64,000 bases of DNA, from contig JAUIDI010000001.1 in NCBI GenBank assembly GCA_030428705.1, forward strand, positions 186,001 to 250,000, read 5' to 3'. Numbering within the stretch: the stretch's first letter is position 1; each line of letters begins with the position of its first letter. The translations under genes and the position numbers were made by a program. The DNA is from Bacteroidia bacterium (GTDB taxonomy: Bacteria; Bacteroidota; Bacteroidia; Flavobacteriales; Flavobacteriaceae). The notes beneath the pieces are model-generated. The model worked only from the letters and a program-made list of their open reading frames with translations, was not told the origin of the DNA and did no database searches. This document shows, piece after piece, positions 43,824 through 53,368 of this stretch.

Positions 43824-43845
43824 GTGAGTTGTAATACTACCTTTG
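43814..43845 (+). promoter_or_regulatory. Promoter of the lytic transglycosylase-cardiolipin synthase pair
   Basis: TTTG (43814-43817), 20 bases, TACCTTTG (43838-43845). The -7 fits the consensus fully and the spacing is one base longer than usual. The ATG is 23 bases downstream. Confidence 0.6.
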
Positions 43846-43868
43846 ATTTATAACCAATTTTTGTAGCT

Positions 43869-44822
43869 ATGAAGATTTTAAAGAACGTTTTGATGCTTTT
43901 GGGCGTGTTTTTTGTGATAAGCACCTTGATTTTTGCTGTGCAGAATACGACAGAAGGTAATGAAGGGAACGCTTCAGAAAAGGAAATTAATGATAAGAAT
44001 GTGGCCGATGGTTACCGGATTTCGCCTATTGACATTCCTGAGGATCTGAATTTTGCGGGAGAAACAGTACCACAAGACGATCCCGAAATCATGGAGCGGG
44101 TCGATCGCGAGTTTTTGGTCAATACCTATTGGCAGTCGAATGCCTTGCTATTGATGAAGCGGGCGCATAAATATTTTCCGGTTATCGAGCCTATTCTGGC
44201 CAAAAATGGCATTCCCGATGATTTTAAATATTTGGCGGTCGCGGAAAGCGGACTTCAAAATGTGGTATCGCACGCCGGCGCAACAGGGTTTTGGCAAATC
44301 ATGAAGGGTACGGCGCGCGAATACGGTCTTGAGGTGAACAGTAACGTAGATGAGCGCTATCATCTTGAAAAATCTACCGAAGTCGCTTGTAAATACCTTA
44401 AGAAATGGAAAGAGAAATATGGTACTTGGACCTTGACGGCGGCCGCATATAATGCCGGTCCCGGATCGATCAATAAATTTTTAGGCATTCAACAGGTCGA
44501 TGACTATTATGACCTGTTATTGGGTGAGGAAACCGGTCGCTATGTATTTCGAATAATGGCCATTAAGGAAATCTTGAGCCATCCTGAAAAATACGGTTTC
44601 GAAGTCGAGAAAGAAGACCTCTACAAATCGGTGCCTACCTTTAAGGTCGAGATTGATGAACCCGTGTTGAGCTTTGCCGATTTCGCGCAACAGTACGAAA
44701 TCAATTATAAGATATTGAAAAGGCACAACCCTTGGTTACGTGAGCCGCACCTTAACAATAGTTCAAGAAAGAAATACACTATAGAAATTCCGAACAAAGG
44801 CTACTATAAGTTGGGCAAATAA
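43869..44822 (+). CDS. Membrane-bound lytic murein transglycosylase (MltD-like)
   Basis: A 317-residue exported enzyme that cuts the MurNAc-GlcNAc bond of peptidoglycan. A signal sequence or anchor is at residues 5-25 (VLMLLGVFFVISTLIFAV). The SLT domain has the catalytic E126 in AVAESGLQN, then ATGFWQIMKGTAREYGL and AAAYNAGPGSINK. The C-terminal 70 residues (SFADFAQQYEINYKILKRHNPWL) resemble a LysM-like cell-wall binding module. Its TAA stop overlaps the ATG of the cardiolipin synthase gene by one base, so the two are translationally coupled. Confidence 0.9.
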   Translation: MKILKNVLMLLGVFFVISTLIFAVQNTTEGNEGNASEKEINDKNVADGYRISPIDIPEDLNFAGETVPQDDPEIMERVDREFLVNTYWQSNALLLMKRAHKYFPVIEPILAKNGIPDDFKYLAVAESGLQNVVSHAGATGFWQIMKGTAREYGLEVNSNVDERYHLEKSTEVACKYLKKWKEKYGTWTLTAAAYNAGPGSINKFLGIQQVDDYYDLLLGEETGRYVFRIMAIKEILSHPEKYGFEVEKEDLYKSVPTFKVEIDEPVLSFADFAQQYEINYKILKRHNPWLREPHLNNSSRKKYTIEIPNKGYYKLGK

Positions 44823-46285
44823 TGTGGCAATACATAAAAGATAATATTTGGCCGCTGCTATTGGCGCTCAACTACGGCCTGGTCATTATCTTTTCGATTC
44901 ACATCCTTTTAAAGAACAAAAACCCAGTAAAGACCATTTCCTTTCTGTTTGCTCTTGCGGTGTTCCCTTTTTTGGGGCTTTTGGTCTATTATTTTTTTGG
45001 GCAGGATTACCGCAAGTCGAAAATTTTCGAGAAAAAATACCTTCTCGATAATGACAAGATAAAGAAGTGGGGCGAAAGTTTCAATCTCGATGAAGAGGAA
45101 AAAGAGGATTTTGAAGAGGAATTCGGGGAAGGTGTTTTCAAGATATACAAGTTATTGAAGAACAATCAGCGGGCGGTTCTTACCTTCGACAATGAGGTCG
45201 AGATCCTGATCAATGGCGAGATGAAGTTCAAAAAGTTGTTGGAGGATCTGGAAAAGGCCCAAAACCATATACATCTGGAGTATTTCGTATTGTTTGACGA
45301 TGAAGTCGGCAGCGTGATTATCGATATGTTGTGTACCAAAGCAAGAGAAGGAGTTCAGGTACGATTGATCTATGATGATGTAGGAAGTAGCATCTCAAGA
45401 GGCACTAGAAAGAAATTGAGCGATAACGGGGTCCAACATTTTCCCTTTATGCCCGTACTTTTTTCAAACTCGACAAGTAAGGTCAATTATCGGGACCACC
45501 GAAAAATAGTGGTAATCGATGGTCATATCGGTTATGTTGGCGGTATCAATCTTGACAAAAAATATGACAACTCTCTAAAGAACGAAAGATATTGGCGTGA
45601 TACCCATTTACGTTTGGAAGGTAGTGCCGCGGGATCTTTGCAGGCTGCCTTTTTACTGAGCTGGAATTTCGTTTCGAAGCAGGAGGTCGATATCGACGAG
45701 AGATGGTTCCCCAAAGTCGAACCAAAAACGGAAGAGCCAGCTGCGGTGCAGATAGCTGCCAGTGGCCCCGATACCGATTGGGCCAATATCATGGAAGCCT
45801 TTTTCTGTGCCATTACATCGGCCCGAAAATATATCTATATTACCTCACCCTATTTCATGCCCAATGCACAGATTTTAACGGCCCTAATGACCGCTTCCCG
45901 AAGTGGGGTAGATGTTAGGATCATTATTCCCAAGGTATCCGATTCATGGCCGGCTCAATACGCCACCGATTCCTATATCGAGGAATTGGAGCATTCGGGG
46001 GTACAAATGTATCGTTATAAAAAAGGATTCGTACATGCCAAAACCTTGGTCATCGACGATGTTTTTTCGAGTATCGGTACGGCGAATATGGACTATCGAA
46101 GCTTTGCCCTGAACTTTGAGATCAATGCACTGATTTACGACAAAGAAGTCAACAAGCAAATGAAACGGATATTTGAAAAAGACCTTGAGGAATGTGAAGA
46201 AATCGAGTACGAGCGATGGTTGGAAAGAAGCTTTATAAGAAAACTTCAAGAATCTTTCGCCCGACTTTGGGCGCCCTTGCTATAA
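44822..46285 (+). CDS. cls: Cardiolipin synthase
   Basis: A 487-residue phospholipase D superfamily enzyme that joins phosphatidylglycerol molecules into cardiolipin. Two N-terminal transmembrane segments (about 10-30 and 38-60) anchor it. The two HKD motifs are HRKIVVID beginning at H226 and HAKTLVIDD beginning at H405. The length and layout match bacterial ClsA-type enzymes. It is coupled to the lytic transglycosylase gene upstream, placing lipid and wall remodelling together. Confidence 0.92.
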   Translation: MWQYIKDNIWPLLLALNYGLVIIFSIHILLKNKNPVKTISFLFALAVFPFLGLLVYYFFGQDYRKSKIFEKKYLLDNDKIKKWGESFNLDEEEKEDFEEEFGEGVFKIYKLLKNNQRAVLTFDNEVEILINGEMKFKKLLEDLEKAQNHIHLEYFVLFDDEVGSVIIDMLCTKAREGVQVRLIYDDVGSSISRGTRKKLSDNGVQHFPFMPVLFSNSTSKVNYRDHRKIVVIDGHIGYVGGINLDKKYDNSLKNERYWRDTHLRLEGSAAGSLQAAFLLSWNFVSKQEVDIDERWFPKVEPKTEEPAAVQIAASGPDTDWANIMEAFFCAITSARKYIYITSPYFMPNAQILTALMTASRSGVDVRIIIPKVSDSWPAQYATDSYIEELEHSGVQMYRYKKGFVHAKTLVIDDVFSSIGTANMDYRSFALNFEINALIYDKEVNKQMKRIFEKDLEECEEIEYERWLERSFIRKLQESFARLWAPLL

Positions 46286-46315
46286 TGTAAATCGGGCACC
46301 ACTTGCTCAACTTTC

Positions 46316-46831
46316 TTAGATTTTCTTCATCTGCTGTTGCATCATCTTGATCTGTTCGGTCAACATGTTGTTCTTGTCCAACTTTTTCGCTTCGTTCAAG
46401 AGTGTGGTAGCCTCGCGCTTTCTGCGTTTCTGCATGGCGATACCAGCTAAGCTTAATTTGGCCATGGCGATATCATAGTCCATGGTCAACCCCAGTTTCA
46501 GGGCTTTTTTAAAATACTTTTCGGCCTGGGTAAGGTTTTTTTGTGAATGGAGTATGCCGTGCAGGTAGTTATAGTATCCTTGTTGCTTGGTAACCAAGGC
46601 CGCTTCGGGATTCTTGATTTTATCAAGCCATTTCTGTGTGCCTTCCATATCTTGTTTCCGCATCCGAAGAAAGGCCAACAAGATCATTTCGTTTCTAAAA
46701 TACAGGAAAATAAATATCAGTGAGAGAAAGATAAGCGCGATTCCGTTGCCGATATTCCCTTCCACGAATTGATATCCTGCATAAAAGATGATAAGACCGG
46801 CAATAACTAGCTTAATGTTTTTGTTGAACAT
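46316..46831 (-). CDS. Membrane protein with TPR repeats
   Basis: A 171-residue protein with two N-terminal hydrophobic segments (LVIAGLIIFYAGYQFVEG and IALIFLSLIFIFLYF) and then TPR-like helices (YYNYLHGILHSQKNLTQAEKYFKKALKLG and AMAKLSLAGIAMQKRRKREATTLLNEAKKLD). The function is unknown; such proteins often assemble membrane complexes. It starts two bases after the DUF6263 gene stop, so both are in one operon. Confidence 0.75.
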   Translation of the reverse strand: MFNKNIKLVIAGLIIFYAGYQFVEGNIGNGIALIFLSLIFIFLYFRNEMILLAFLRMRKQDMEGTQKWLDKIKNPEAALVTKQQGYYNYLHGILHSQKNLTQAEKYFKKALKLGLTMDYDIAMAKLSLAGIAMQKRRKREATTLLNEAKKLDKNNMLTEQIKMMQQQMKKI

Positions 46832-46833
46832 AA

Positions 46834-47718
46834 TTATTCGTTGATTAATTCGTAGGTAATAGTTGATTTAATGGTCGTCGGAATCTCAATATCGCTCATT
46901 TGGGGCATGACCGATGTGCCTTTCGATGAACCTTCAACGACCATTTTTTTGATAAAACCTGATTTGCGATCGGCGGTTATCACGGTTTCTTGGGTTCCGT
47001 TGAGTTTCATGGTGGCAACAGCTTCCTCGACGTTCATCGTCACATCGGCGGTTCCATTGATCCGTGCAACCGTGTCGTTCACAGAATCCAATACCCATTT
47101 ATTTTTAGCTGCAAGCTTTCCGCTATATTCGTTTTCCCAAGTACTGCCTGTCTCTATCTCCTTTTCGGGATAAATGAATGTCATCTGTTTATAGTTGTTC
47201 GACAGCGCTTCTGAGCCGAATTCCTTTTTTAGGTTCGATTTCATCATATTGAGCGAAAATTCATCTTCAATGCCTGAGGCCTTTGCCATTTTGGTTACCA
47301 AGCTATCCCCACCTTGAACCTCTAGAATATCACCGGTCTTGGCCAATATGATCGAAACGGGGCTTTCCAACAAACTATTGAAGATTTGCGACTGAATATC
47401 GCCTTCTACGACCTCTTTTGCCTTGACATCCATCAATTGTCCTTGGAGACTTGACGCCATTTGCAGATTCAAGTCCTTGAACGTTAACGATACCCTATAA
47501 TTATCATCGACTTCTCCGTCAACCCTGAATTCCAAAACCCCATCGATTTTATTCGTAATTTCATGCGCGGCCCCATCCAATTCTTGCACGATTATTTGTT
47601 CTGCTTGTTGTTTGATGACGAAAACATCATCTTTTTTTAGATCATACTGCAACTTTGTCTGCGCATTTAGCAAGACGCTATTACAGACAATAAAAAAAAT
47701 CAGTACCAATTGTCTCAT
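46834..47718 (-). CDS. Exported DUF6263 family protein
   Basis: A 294-residue protein with signal peptide MRQLVLIFFIVCNSVLLNAQ. The rest is mostly beta-strand with the pattern TKLQYDLKKDDVFVIKQQAEQIIVQEL and a late KSGFIKKMVVEGSSKGTSVMPQM, as in DUF6263 proteins of Bacteroidota. The function is unknown. It is divergent from rpmH and runs directly into the TPR membrane protein gene. Confidence 0.75.
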   Translation of the reverse strand: MRQLVLIFFIVCNSVLLNAQTKLQYDLKKDDVFVIKQQAEQIIVQELDGAAHEITNKIDGVLEFRVDGEVDDNYRVSLTFKDLNLQMASSLQGQLMDVKAKEVVEGDIQSQIFNSLLESPVSIILAKTGDILEVQGGDSLVTKMAKASGIEDEFSLNMMKSNLKKEFGSEALSNNYKQMTFIYPEKEIETGSTWENEYSGKLAAKNKWVLDSVNDTVARINGTADVTMNVEEAVATMKLNGTQETVITADRKSGFIKKMVVEGSSKGTSVMPQMSDIEIPTTIKSTITYELINE

Positions 47719-47816
47719 ATCGTGGGGGTTTTGATGGCAAAAATCAACTTCGGCAAAAGTAGTAAAAACCCGCTATTCAATGTACAGACGGTCTCAAGAA
47801 ATATTTTTTAAATACG

Positions 47817-47847
47817 TTTGCCAGAGCAAAAACTCTTTGTATATTTG
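47817..47847 (+). promoter_or_regulatory. Promoter of rpmH
   Basis: TTTG (47817-47820), exactly 19 bases, TATATTTG (47840-47847): a perfect match to the Bacteroidota -33/-7 consensus. The ATG of rpmH is at 47904. Confidence 0.85.
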
Positions 47848-47903
47848 CGCCCAGATTTTACGGATGACACCGTATCAGTGCGAACAAAGAAAAGGATTAT
47901 AAA

Positions 47904-48071
47904 ATGCCCGGACAGAAAAGAACATATCAGCCATCAAAGCGCAAGAGAAGAAATAAGCATGGTTTTAGGGAGCGTATGGCTACCGTAAACGGAAGAAAGG
48001 TTCTTGCGAGAAGAAGAGCAAAGGGAAGAAAAAAACTATCTGTATCTTCTGAGCCGAGACATAAAAAATAA
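47904..48071 (+). CDS. rpmH: Ribosomal protein L34
   Basis: A 55-residue, very basic protein of the large ribosomal subunit. The translation starts [20 protein letters not shown] and ends [10 protein letters not shown], the standard flavobacterial L34 sequence with a short extra N-terminal piece ([11 protein letters not shown] against the more usual MSKRTFQPS). It has a perfect promoter and a strong terminator of its own. It is not next to rnpA or dnaA, which is usual outside Bacteroidota. Confidence 0.96.
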   Translation: MPGQKRTYQPSKRKRRNKHGFRERMATVNGRKVLARRRAKGRKKLSVSSEPRHKK

Positions 48072-48098
48072 TGACCCGACATTTTTTAAAATATTCAA

Positions 48099-48129
48099 GG
48101 TGTTACTTTAACAGTAGCACCTTTTTTTT
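48099..48129 (+). terminator. Intrinsic terminator of rpmH
   Basis: GGTGTTAC (48099-48106) pairs with GTAGCACC (48114-48121) with one wobble and a seven-base loop, followed by eight T. Confidence 0.88.
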
Positions 48130-48187
48130 GTTTTTGTCGTGCGTTAGAGTGTTCATAAAATTTAAAAGTTTAATACGAGAATAAGGA

Positions 48188-51040
48188 ATGCCGAAAAGAA
48201 AGGATTTAAAATCGATTTTAATTATTGGGTCAGGCCCCATAATCATTGGTCAGGCTTGTGAGTTCGATTATTCGGGGTCGCAGGCGTTAAGAAGTTTGAA
48301 GGAAGACGGTATCGAAACGGTGCTGATAAATAGCAACCCGGCCACCATAATGACAGATCCTGTTATGGCGGATCACATCTACCTGAAACCATTAACTACA
48401 AAATCGATTGTCGAAATCCTTAAGGCACACCCACAGATTGACGCCGTTTTACCTACAATGGGAGGGCAAACCGCGCTCAATTTATGTATCGAAGCCGATG
48501 AAAAAGGTATTTGGAACGATTTTGATGTAGAGATCATCGGAGTAGATATCGATGCGATCAATATAACCGAAGACCGGGAGAAATTCCGTGAGTTGATGTT
48601 AAAAATAGGTATCGGAATGGCACCTCAAGCAACCGCGACCTCTTTCTTAAAAGGCAAGGAAATTGCCCAAGAATTCGGTTTTCCTTTGGTAATACGTGCT
48701 TCCTATACACTTGGAGGGGCCGGTGCCTCTATCGTTTATGACCCTGAGGATTTTGACGAGCTTCTCAGCCGCGGTTTGGAGGTTTCACCTATCCATGAGG
48801 TCATGATCGATAAGGCCCTTATGGGGTGGAAGGAATACGAACTTGAATTGCTCCGTGATAAGAATGACAACGTCGTTATTATCTGTACTATTGAGAACAT
48901 GGATCCCATGGGCATCCATACCGGAGATTCGATTACGGTTGCCCCGGCGATGACGCTTAGCGACAGGACTTTTCAGAAAATGCGGGACATGGCCATTCAT
49001 ATGATGCGCAGCATCGGTGATTTCGCCGGAGGATGTAATGTTCAGTTTGCCGTAAGTCCCGATGATAAAGAGGAGATAATCGCCATCGAGATCAACCCAC
49101 GGGTTTCGCGATCTTCGGCCTTGGCTTCTAAGGCTACCGGATATCCAATTGCGAAAATTGCCTCGAAATTGGCCATTGGCTATCATCTGGACGAACTGGA
49201 CAATCAAATCACAAAATCTACTTCAGCTCTTTTCGAACCGACTTTGGACTATGTTATCGTAAAAATCCCACGTTGGAATTTCGATAAGTTCGAGGGGTCG
49301 GACCGTACATTGGGTCTTCAAATGAAATCGGTCGGAGAGGTAATGGGTATCGGACGATCTTTTCAGGAAGCTTTGCACAAGGCTACCCAATCATTGGAAA
49401 TCAAGAGAAATGGACTCGGAGCCGACGGAAAAGGATACACTGACTACGACCAGATTATCGGTAAGCTGACCGTTCCAAGCTGGGATAGGGTATTCGTTAT
49501 CTATGATGCCATTCAAATGGGAATCCCTTTAAGCCGGATCCATGAAATCACGAAAATCGATATGTGGTTCTTGAGGCAATATGAAGAACTATATAACCTG
49601 GAAAAGGAAATCTCAAAATATGCCGTAGGAAGTATTTCGCGCGAATTGCTTCTCGAAGCAAAGCAGAAGGGGTTCGCCGACCGACAGATTGCCCACATGC
49701 TTGATTGTTACGAAAGCGAGGTTTACAATAAGCGTACGGAAATGAATATCAATAGGGTCTATAAATTGGTCGATACCTGTGCGGCCGAGTTTAAGGCGAT
49801 GACCCCATATTACTATTCTACTTTTGAAGCCGAAATCGAAACTCCGGTCGGGGAACGCTACGTGGAGAACGATAGTATTGTGACCGACAGAAAGAAAATT
49901 GTGGTGCTTGGATCGGGCCCTAATCGTATCGGACAGGGAATAGAATTTGACTATTGCTGTGTGCATGGGGTACTCGCAGCGGCCGAATGCGGTTATGAGA
50001 CTATCATGATCAATTGTAACCCTGAAACCGTTTCGACCGATTTTGATACTGCCGACAAGCTTTACTTTGAACCGGTTTTCTGGGAACATATTTATGATAT
50101 CATCCGTCATGAAAAGCCTGAAGGGGTCATTGTTCAGTTGGGCGGACAAACAGCATTGAAATTGGCCGAAAAATTATCGAAATATGGAATCAAAATAATC
50201 GGCACGAGTTATGAAGCACTGGATTTGGCTGAAGATAGGGGAAGTTTTTCAGAACTTTTAAAAGAAAATGATATTCCATATCCAAGGTTTGGTGTGGCGG
50301 AAACCGCCGATGAAGCCCTTACCTTGGCAGACGAACTTAATTTTCCGTTGCTAGTAAGGCCTTCATATGTTTTGGGAGGCCAGGGAATGAAAATTGTCAT
50401 CAATAAAGAGGAATTGGAAGCACATGTCGTGGATCTGCTCCGAAAAATACCGAACAATAAATTATTGTTGGACCATTATTTGGATGGTGCCATAGAGGCG
50501 GAGGCAGATGCCATTTGTGATGGAGAAGATGTTTACATTATCGGTATTATGGAACATATCGAACCTTGTGGAATCCATTCCGGGGATTCGAACGCGACAT
50601 TGCCCCCTTTTAATTTGGGGGAATTCGTATTGCAACAAATCAAGGACCACACGAAGAAAATTGCCCTGGCTTTGAATACCGTAGGACTAATAAACATACA
50701 ATTCGCCATCAAGGACGATATGGTCTATATTATAGAGGCGAACCCGCGCGCATCACGTACGGTACCCTTTATTGCGAAGGCCTACAAGGAACCCTATGTC
50801 AACTATGCGACCAAGGTCATGTTGGGAGAAAAAAAGGTCAAAGACTTTGATTTTAAACCTGAATTGGAAGGTTTCGCGATTAAGCAACCCGTTTTCTCGT
50901 TCAACAAATTTCCGAACGTAAACAAGAACTTGGGACCGGAAATGAAAAGTACCGGGGAAAGTATTTTGTTTATCGATAGCTTGAAGGACGATCAGTTTTA
51001 CGAGCTATACCACAGAAGAAAAATGTACTTGTCTAAATAA
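48188..51040 (+). CDS. carB: Carbamoyl-phosphate synthase large subunit, lacking the C-terminal allosteric domain
   Basis: A 950-residue enzyme that makes carbamoyl phosphate for arginine and pyrimidine synthesis. Both ATP-grasp halves are present: the first begins SILIIGSGPIIIGQACEFDYSG and the second KKIVVLGSGPNRIGQGIEFDYCC. Segments such as RASYTLGGAGA and RPSYVLGGQGM are the two glycine-rich loops. The protein ends soon after LGPEMKSTGESILFIDSL, where longer CarB proteins (about 1070) continue with the methylglyoxal-synthase-like regulatory domain. The missing domain means that control by UMP or ornithine at that site is not expected. I believe this short form is normal in this group. No carA lies nearby. 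Confidence 0.95.
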   Translation: MPKRKDLKSILIIGSGPIIIGQACEFDYSGSQALRSLKEDGIETVLINSNPATIMTDPVMADHIYLKPLTTKSIVEILKAHPQIDAVLPTMGGQTALNLCIEADEKGIWNDFDVEIIGVDIDAINITEDREKFRELMLKIGIGMAPQATATSFLKGKEIAQEFGFPLVIRASYTLGGAGASIVYDPEDFDELLSRGLEVSPIHEVMIDKALMGWKEYELELLRDKNDNVVIICTIENMDPMGIHTGDSITVAPAMTLSDRTFQKMRDMAIHMMRSIGDFAGGCNVQFAVSPDDKEEIIAIEINPRVSRSSALASKATGYPIAKIASKLAIGYHLDELDNQITKSTSALFEPTLDYVIVKIPRWNFDKFEGSDRTLGLQMKSVGEVMGIGRSFQEALHKATQSLEIKRNGLGADGKGYTDYDQIIGKLTVPSWDRVFVIYDAIQMGIPLSRIHEITKIDMWFLRQYEELYNLEKEISKYAVGSISRELLLEAKQKGFADRQIAHMLDCYESEVYNKRTEMNINRVYKLVDTCAAEFKAMTPYYYSTFEAEIETPVGERYVENDSIVTDRKKIVVLGSGPNRIGQGIEFDYCCVHGVLAAAECGYETIMINCNPETVSTDFDTADKLYFEPVFWEHIYDIIRHEKPEGVIVQLGGQTALKLAEKLSKYGIKIIGTSYEALDLAEDRGSFSELLKENDIPYPRFGVAETADEALTLADELNFPLLVRPSYVLGGQGMKIVINKEELEAHVVDLLRKIPNNKLLLDHYLDGAIEAEADAICDGEDVYIIGIMEHIEPCGIHSGDSNATLPPFNLGEFVLQQIKDHTKKIALALNTVGLINIQFAIKDDMVYIIEANPRASRTVPFIAKAYKEPYVNYATKVMLGEKKVKDFDFKPELEGFAIKQPVFSFNKFPNVNKNLGPEMKSTGESILFIDSLKDDQFYELYHRRKMYLSK

Positions 51041-51082
51041 ACGGGTAGGGCAGTAGCTTGATTTTTTTATCCGACTTGTGTT

Positions 51083-51433
51083 CTAATTGAACCATACGGC
51101 ATATCTTTTTCTTCTTAATTCAAGCGCAAGCTGTTTTTCCATTTTTAAGGCTTCTGATCGGGTGGCCATTGGGCCAATATGATTATATAGGCTGGGTCTA
51201 AGATAACTACCATATTTTTTTACGATACTTGAAGATAAATCATGTCTTTTTTTGCTGAGTGTACCCTTTTTGTGCTGCTCAAAGCGCTCCTTGGGTGTTT
51301 TACTGGTCATTCCCACGTACAAACATTCGAGAACCCCATTAAACTGTGGATTGGCCTCGCGGAACTTTCGATGTTCCGAAAATACCCGTTTTGAAAGTTC
51401 GATTACATAAACCCTATACCCGGTCTTTGTCAT
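51083..51433 (-). CDS. GIY-YIG domain protein
   Basis: A 116-residue protein with a GIY-YIG-type nuclease domain. The paired motifs are YRVYVIEL and CLYVGMTSKTPKERFEQHKKG, in place of GIY and YIG, with the usual Arg and His following. A Glu in EALKMEKQLALELR could be the catalytic acid. Between the two tyrosine motifs there is a longer insert than in UvrC or small YhbQ-like proteins. A DNA repair or processing role is possible but not shown. It starts five bases after the bestrophin gene stop. Confidence 0.7.
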   Translation of the reverse strand: MTKTGYRVYVIELSKRVFSEHRKFREANPQFNGVLECLYVGMTSKTPKERFEQHKKGTLSKKRHDLSSSIVKKYGSYLRPSLYNHIGPMATRSEALKMEKQLALELRRKRYAVWFN

Positions 51434-51438
51434 GGGCT

Positions 51439-52494
51439 TTAATATTGGGTATTTCGTTGGACCGGAAACTGTCGGGGTATTTCTTCGTCTGACTCACCTA
51501 GATTTTGGCGTAGGTCAATTTCGATTCCCCTGGCAATAGTCGATATCGGAACGTCGTTGGGAGTACCCTCAAAAGGATTTTCACCTGTTCTTCCGATGCG
51601 CTCCATAGTATGGAAAACCCAGGCCACGATAACATAAAAAGGAATACTGAACCAAACGAACAAATCCTTTATCATGGGGGTACTATTTTTAAATGTATTC
51701 CCTATTTCGGCAAATTGAGGTACCAGTGCCAAAGGAAGCAACAGCACAAAAACCCACATAAAAAAGTGATTGAGCGTAGCATATTGCCGTGGATACGGAA
51801 AATTTTTGATACGCTCGCTCTTGCCTTGGAGCGTAAAAAGTTCTTGGAGAACGGCTTCCAACTCCAAGAAGGAAAATTCCCAAATTATGCCTTTTTCCTT
51901 AAGTTTTCTTAAGTGATGCGATTGTTGGTAAAGTAATGCGGTCTGTTTGTTGTTTTTTCCCATTACCTCCTCTAGATCGGACTGTGAGATATATGGTCTA
52001 AGATCTTCTTCCAAAGTAGACTCCATTTCAGGAGGCCGCATGCCCCACTCCTTGTTCGTTCTATGATTTGAAGTGGTTTCCCAAGATTTAGGCGCACGCA
52101 TTGCATGGCGCAGTGCAGTCATCCATGCAATATGTCTGTAGGTCAACGTTTTGACTTCAGCAAGGAGTTCCTCCTCTGAAATCGGTTTTTCGGCATATTT
52201 ATTGGTCAACATATCTTGAACGAACATTCCAAAAGTTCTTGATGTGTTCACGATACCACCCCAAATTTTTCGGGCTTCCCAAATTCTACCGTAGGCCGAG
52301 TTGTTCTGAAAACCTATGACAAAGGCCACGGCCGTGCCGATCAGTGCTAGGGGCGTCCAAGGAATTTTAAACCATTCCAGGTCCAAGAAATAAAAAACGG
52401 CGACCCAAATGGTTATGATTGCGGTAAATACAAGTGTCTCGTATCTTGTCCATAGGGCTAACTGGCCAGCAGTGTATATCTTTTTTGTGTACAT
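51439..52494 (-). CDS. Bestrophin family ion channel
   Basis: A 351-residue inner membrane protein of the bestrophin/UPF0187 family, pentameric anion or cation channels. The N-terminal ITAGQLALWTR-like region, the FVIGFQNNSAYGRIWEARKIWGGIVNTSR stretch and four transmembrane segments (two near residues 20-65 and two near 240-300) fit the family. What ion it conducts cannot be told from sequence. It is followed directly by the GIY-YIG gene. Confidence 0.88.
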   Translation of the reverse strand: MYTKKIYTAGQLALWTRYETLVFTAIITIWVAVFYFLDLEWFKIPWTPLALIGTAVAFVIGFQNNSAYGRIWEARKIWGGIVNTSRTFGMFVQDMLTNKYAEKPISEEELLAEVKTLTYRHIAWMTALRHAMRAPKSWETTSNHRTNKEWGMRPPEMESTLEEDLRPYISQSDLEEVMGKNNKQTALLYQQSHHLRKLKEKGIIWEFSFLELEAVLQELFTLQGKSERIKNFPYPRQYATLNHFFMWVFVLLLPLALVPQFAEIGNTFKNSTPMIKDLFVWFSIPFYVIVAWVFHTMERIGRTGENPFEGTPNDVPISTIARGIEIDLRQNLGESDEEIPRQFPVQRNTQY

Positions 52495-52531
52495 AGGTCG
52501 ATTAAAAAATTAGTTTTTTTAACAAAGCAAA

Positions 52532-53332
52532 TTAAAGGTTTCTTTTTGATGTGTGACCAAGAATGAAGGTTACAATGGGTTCTGGATTTTGCAAGCTATG
52601 GGGATGGTGACCGACCCCATTCTTCAGTATAATTTGAATCTCCCCACCGTTAGCTTTGAATTTTTCTTTCAATTTGGCCGTATTTTCCACAAAGGGAACC
52701 ACTTTGTCCGAATCTCCGCAAACATGCAATACCGGAATATTTGCCTTTGCGACTTTTACGCTGGTATATATTGGGATGCCTTCAAAATCAAGCACCGACT
52801 TTTCATCCAGATTGTATGCCTTCAGACATTCTTCCCAATCTTGTTCGCTTCCTTTGCCCGAAAAAAGTCCACCGGGCCAACTTTTAATATCGCATACCGG
52901 GGCATCGGCGTAAATGCAAAAAACCTTGTCGGTATTCTCGGCCGCCCAGTTATAGGCTATCAGACCTCCGCGGCTCATAGCCTCTAAAACCGCCTTTTTG
53001 TTCAAATTGTATTCTTGAATAATAAAATCGTAAAAATCATTCCAAATTTTCACGGCCTCTTTGTTTCCGTAAAATCCGGAAACATCAACGTAAACCACAT
53101 GAAAGCCATTTTCGAGCAAGGCAATATCCGTTTGGGGTTCGTGGCCCCAAAAACGGGCACGCCAGACCCATAGGCGTTCCGAATTTGGCTTCTTCGGAAA
53201 AACTACTTTGGCTTCCTTTCCTTGAAATTTGAAAGATTTAATTCTATAAGCTCGAAAGGTAGGGTCTTGTTCGCCCTTTGAAATCGAGACAAGGAGGACA
53301 ATCGGAACGAAAATTTTGAAAAACAGATGCAT
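52532..53332 (-). CDS. Exported alpha/beta hydrolase
   Basis: A 266-residue protein with a probable signal sequence (MHLFFKIFVPIVLLVSISKG). The nucleophile elbow is AMSRGG, with Ala-Met in place of the first Gly of GxSxGG. The acid lies in HVCGDSDKVVPF and the His in GVGHHPHSL. The pattern resembles esterase or prolyl-oligopeptidase-like domains. The substrate is unknown. It is in the same orientation as the Nif3 gene upstream (36-base gap) and may share its transcript. Confidence 0.78.
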   Translation of the reverse strand: MHLFFKIFVPIVLLVSISKGEQDPTFRAYRIKSFKFQGKEAKVVFPKKPNSERLWVWRARFWGHEPQTDIALLENGFHVVYVDVSGFYGNKEAVKIWNDFYDFIIQEYNLNKKAVLEAMSRGGLIAYNWAAENTDKVFCIYADAPVCDIKSWPGGLFSGKGSEQDWEECLKAYNLDEKSVLDFEGIPIYTSVKVAKANIPVLHVCGDSDKVVPFVENTAKLKEKFKANGGEIQIILKNGVGHHPHSLQNPEPIVTFILGHTSKRNL

Positions 53333-53368
53333 TGAAAATCAAAAAAAACGATTATTGAATATACTATT

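Noticed and set aside
51083-51433. Homing endonuclease or mobile intron because of the GIY-YIG domain
   Set aside because: There is no intron, no split gene and no DNA-binding tail; it looks like a small stand-alone domain protein.
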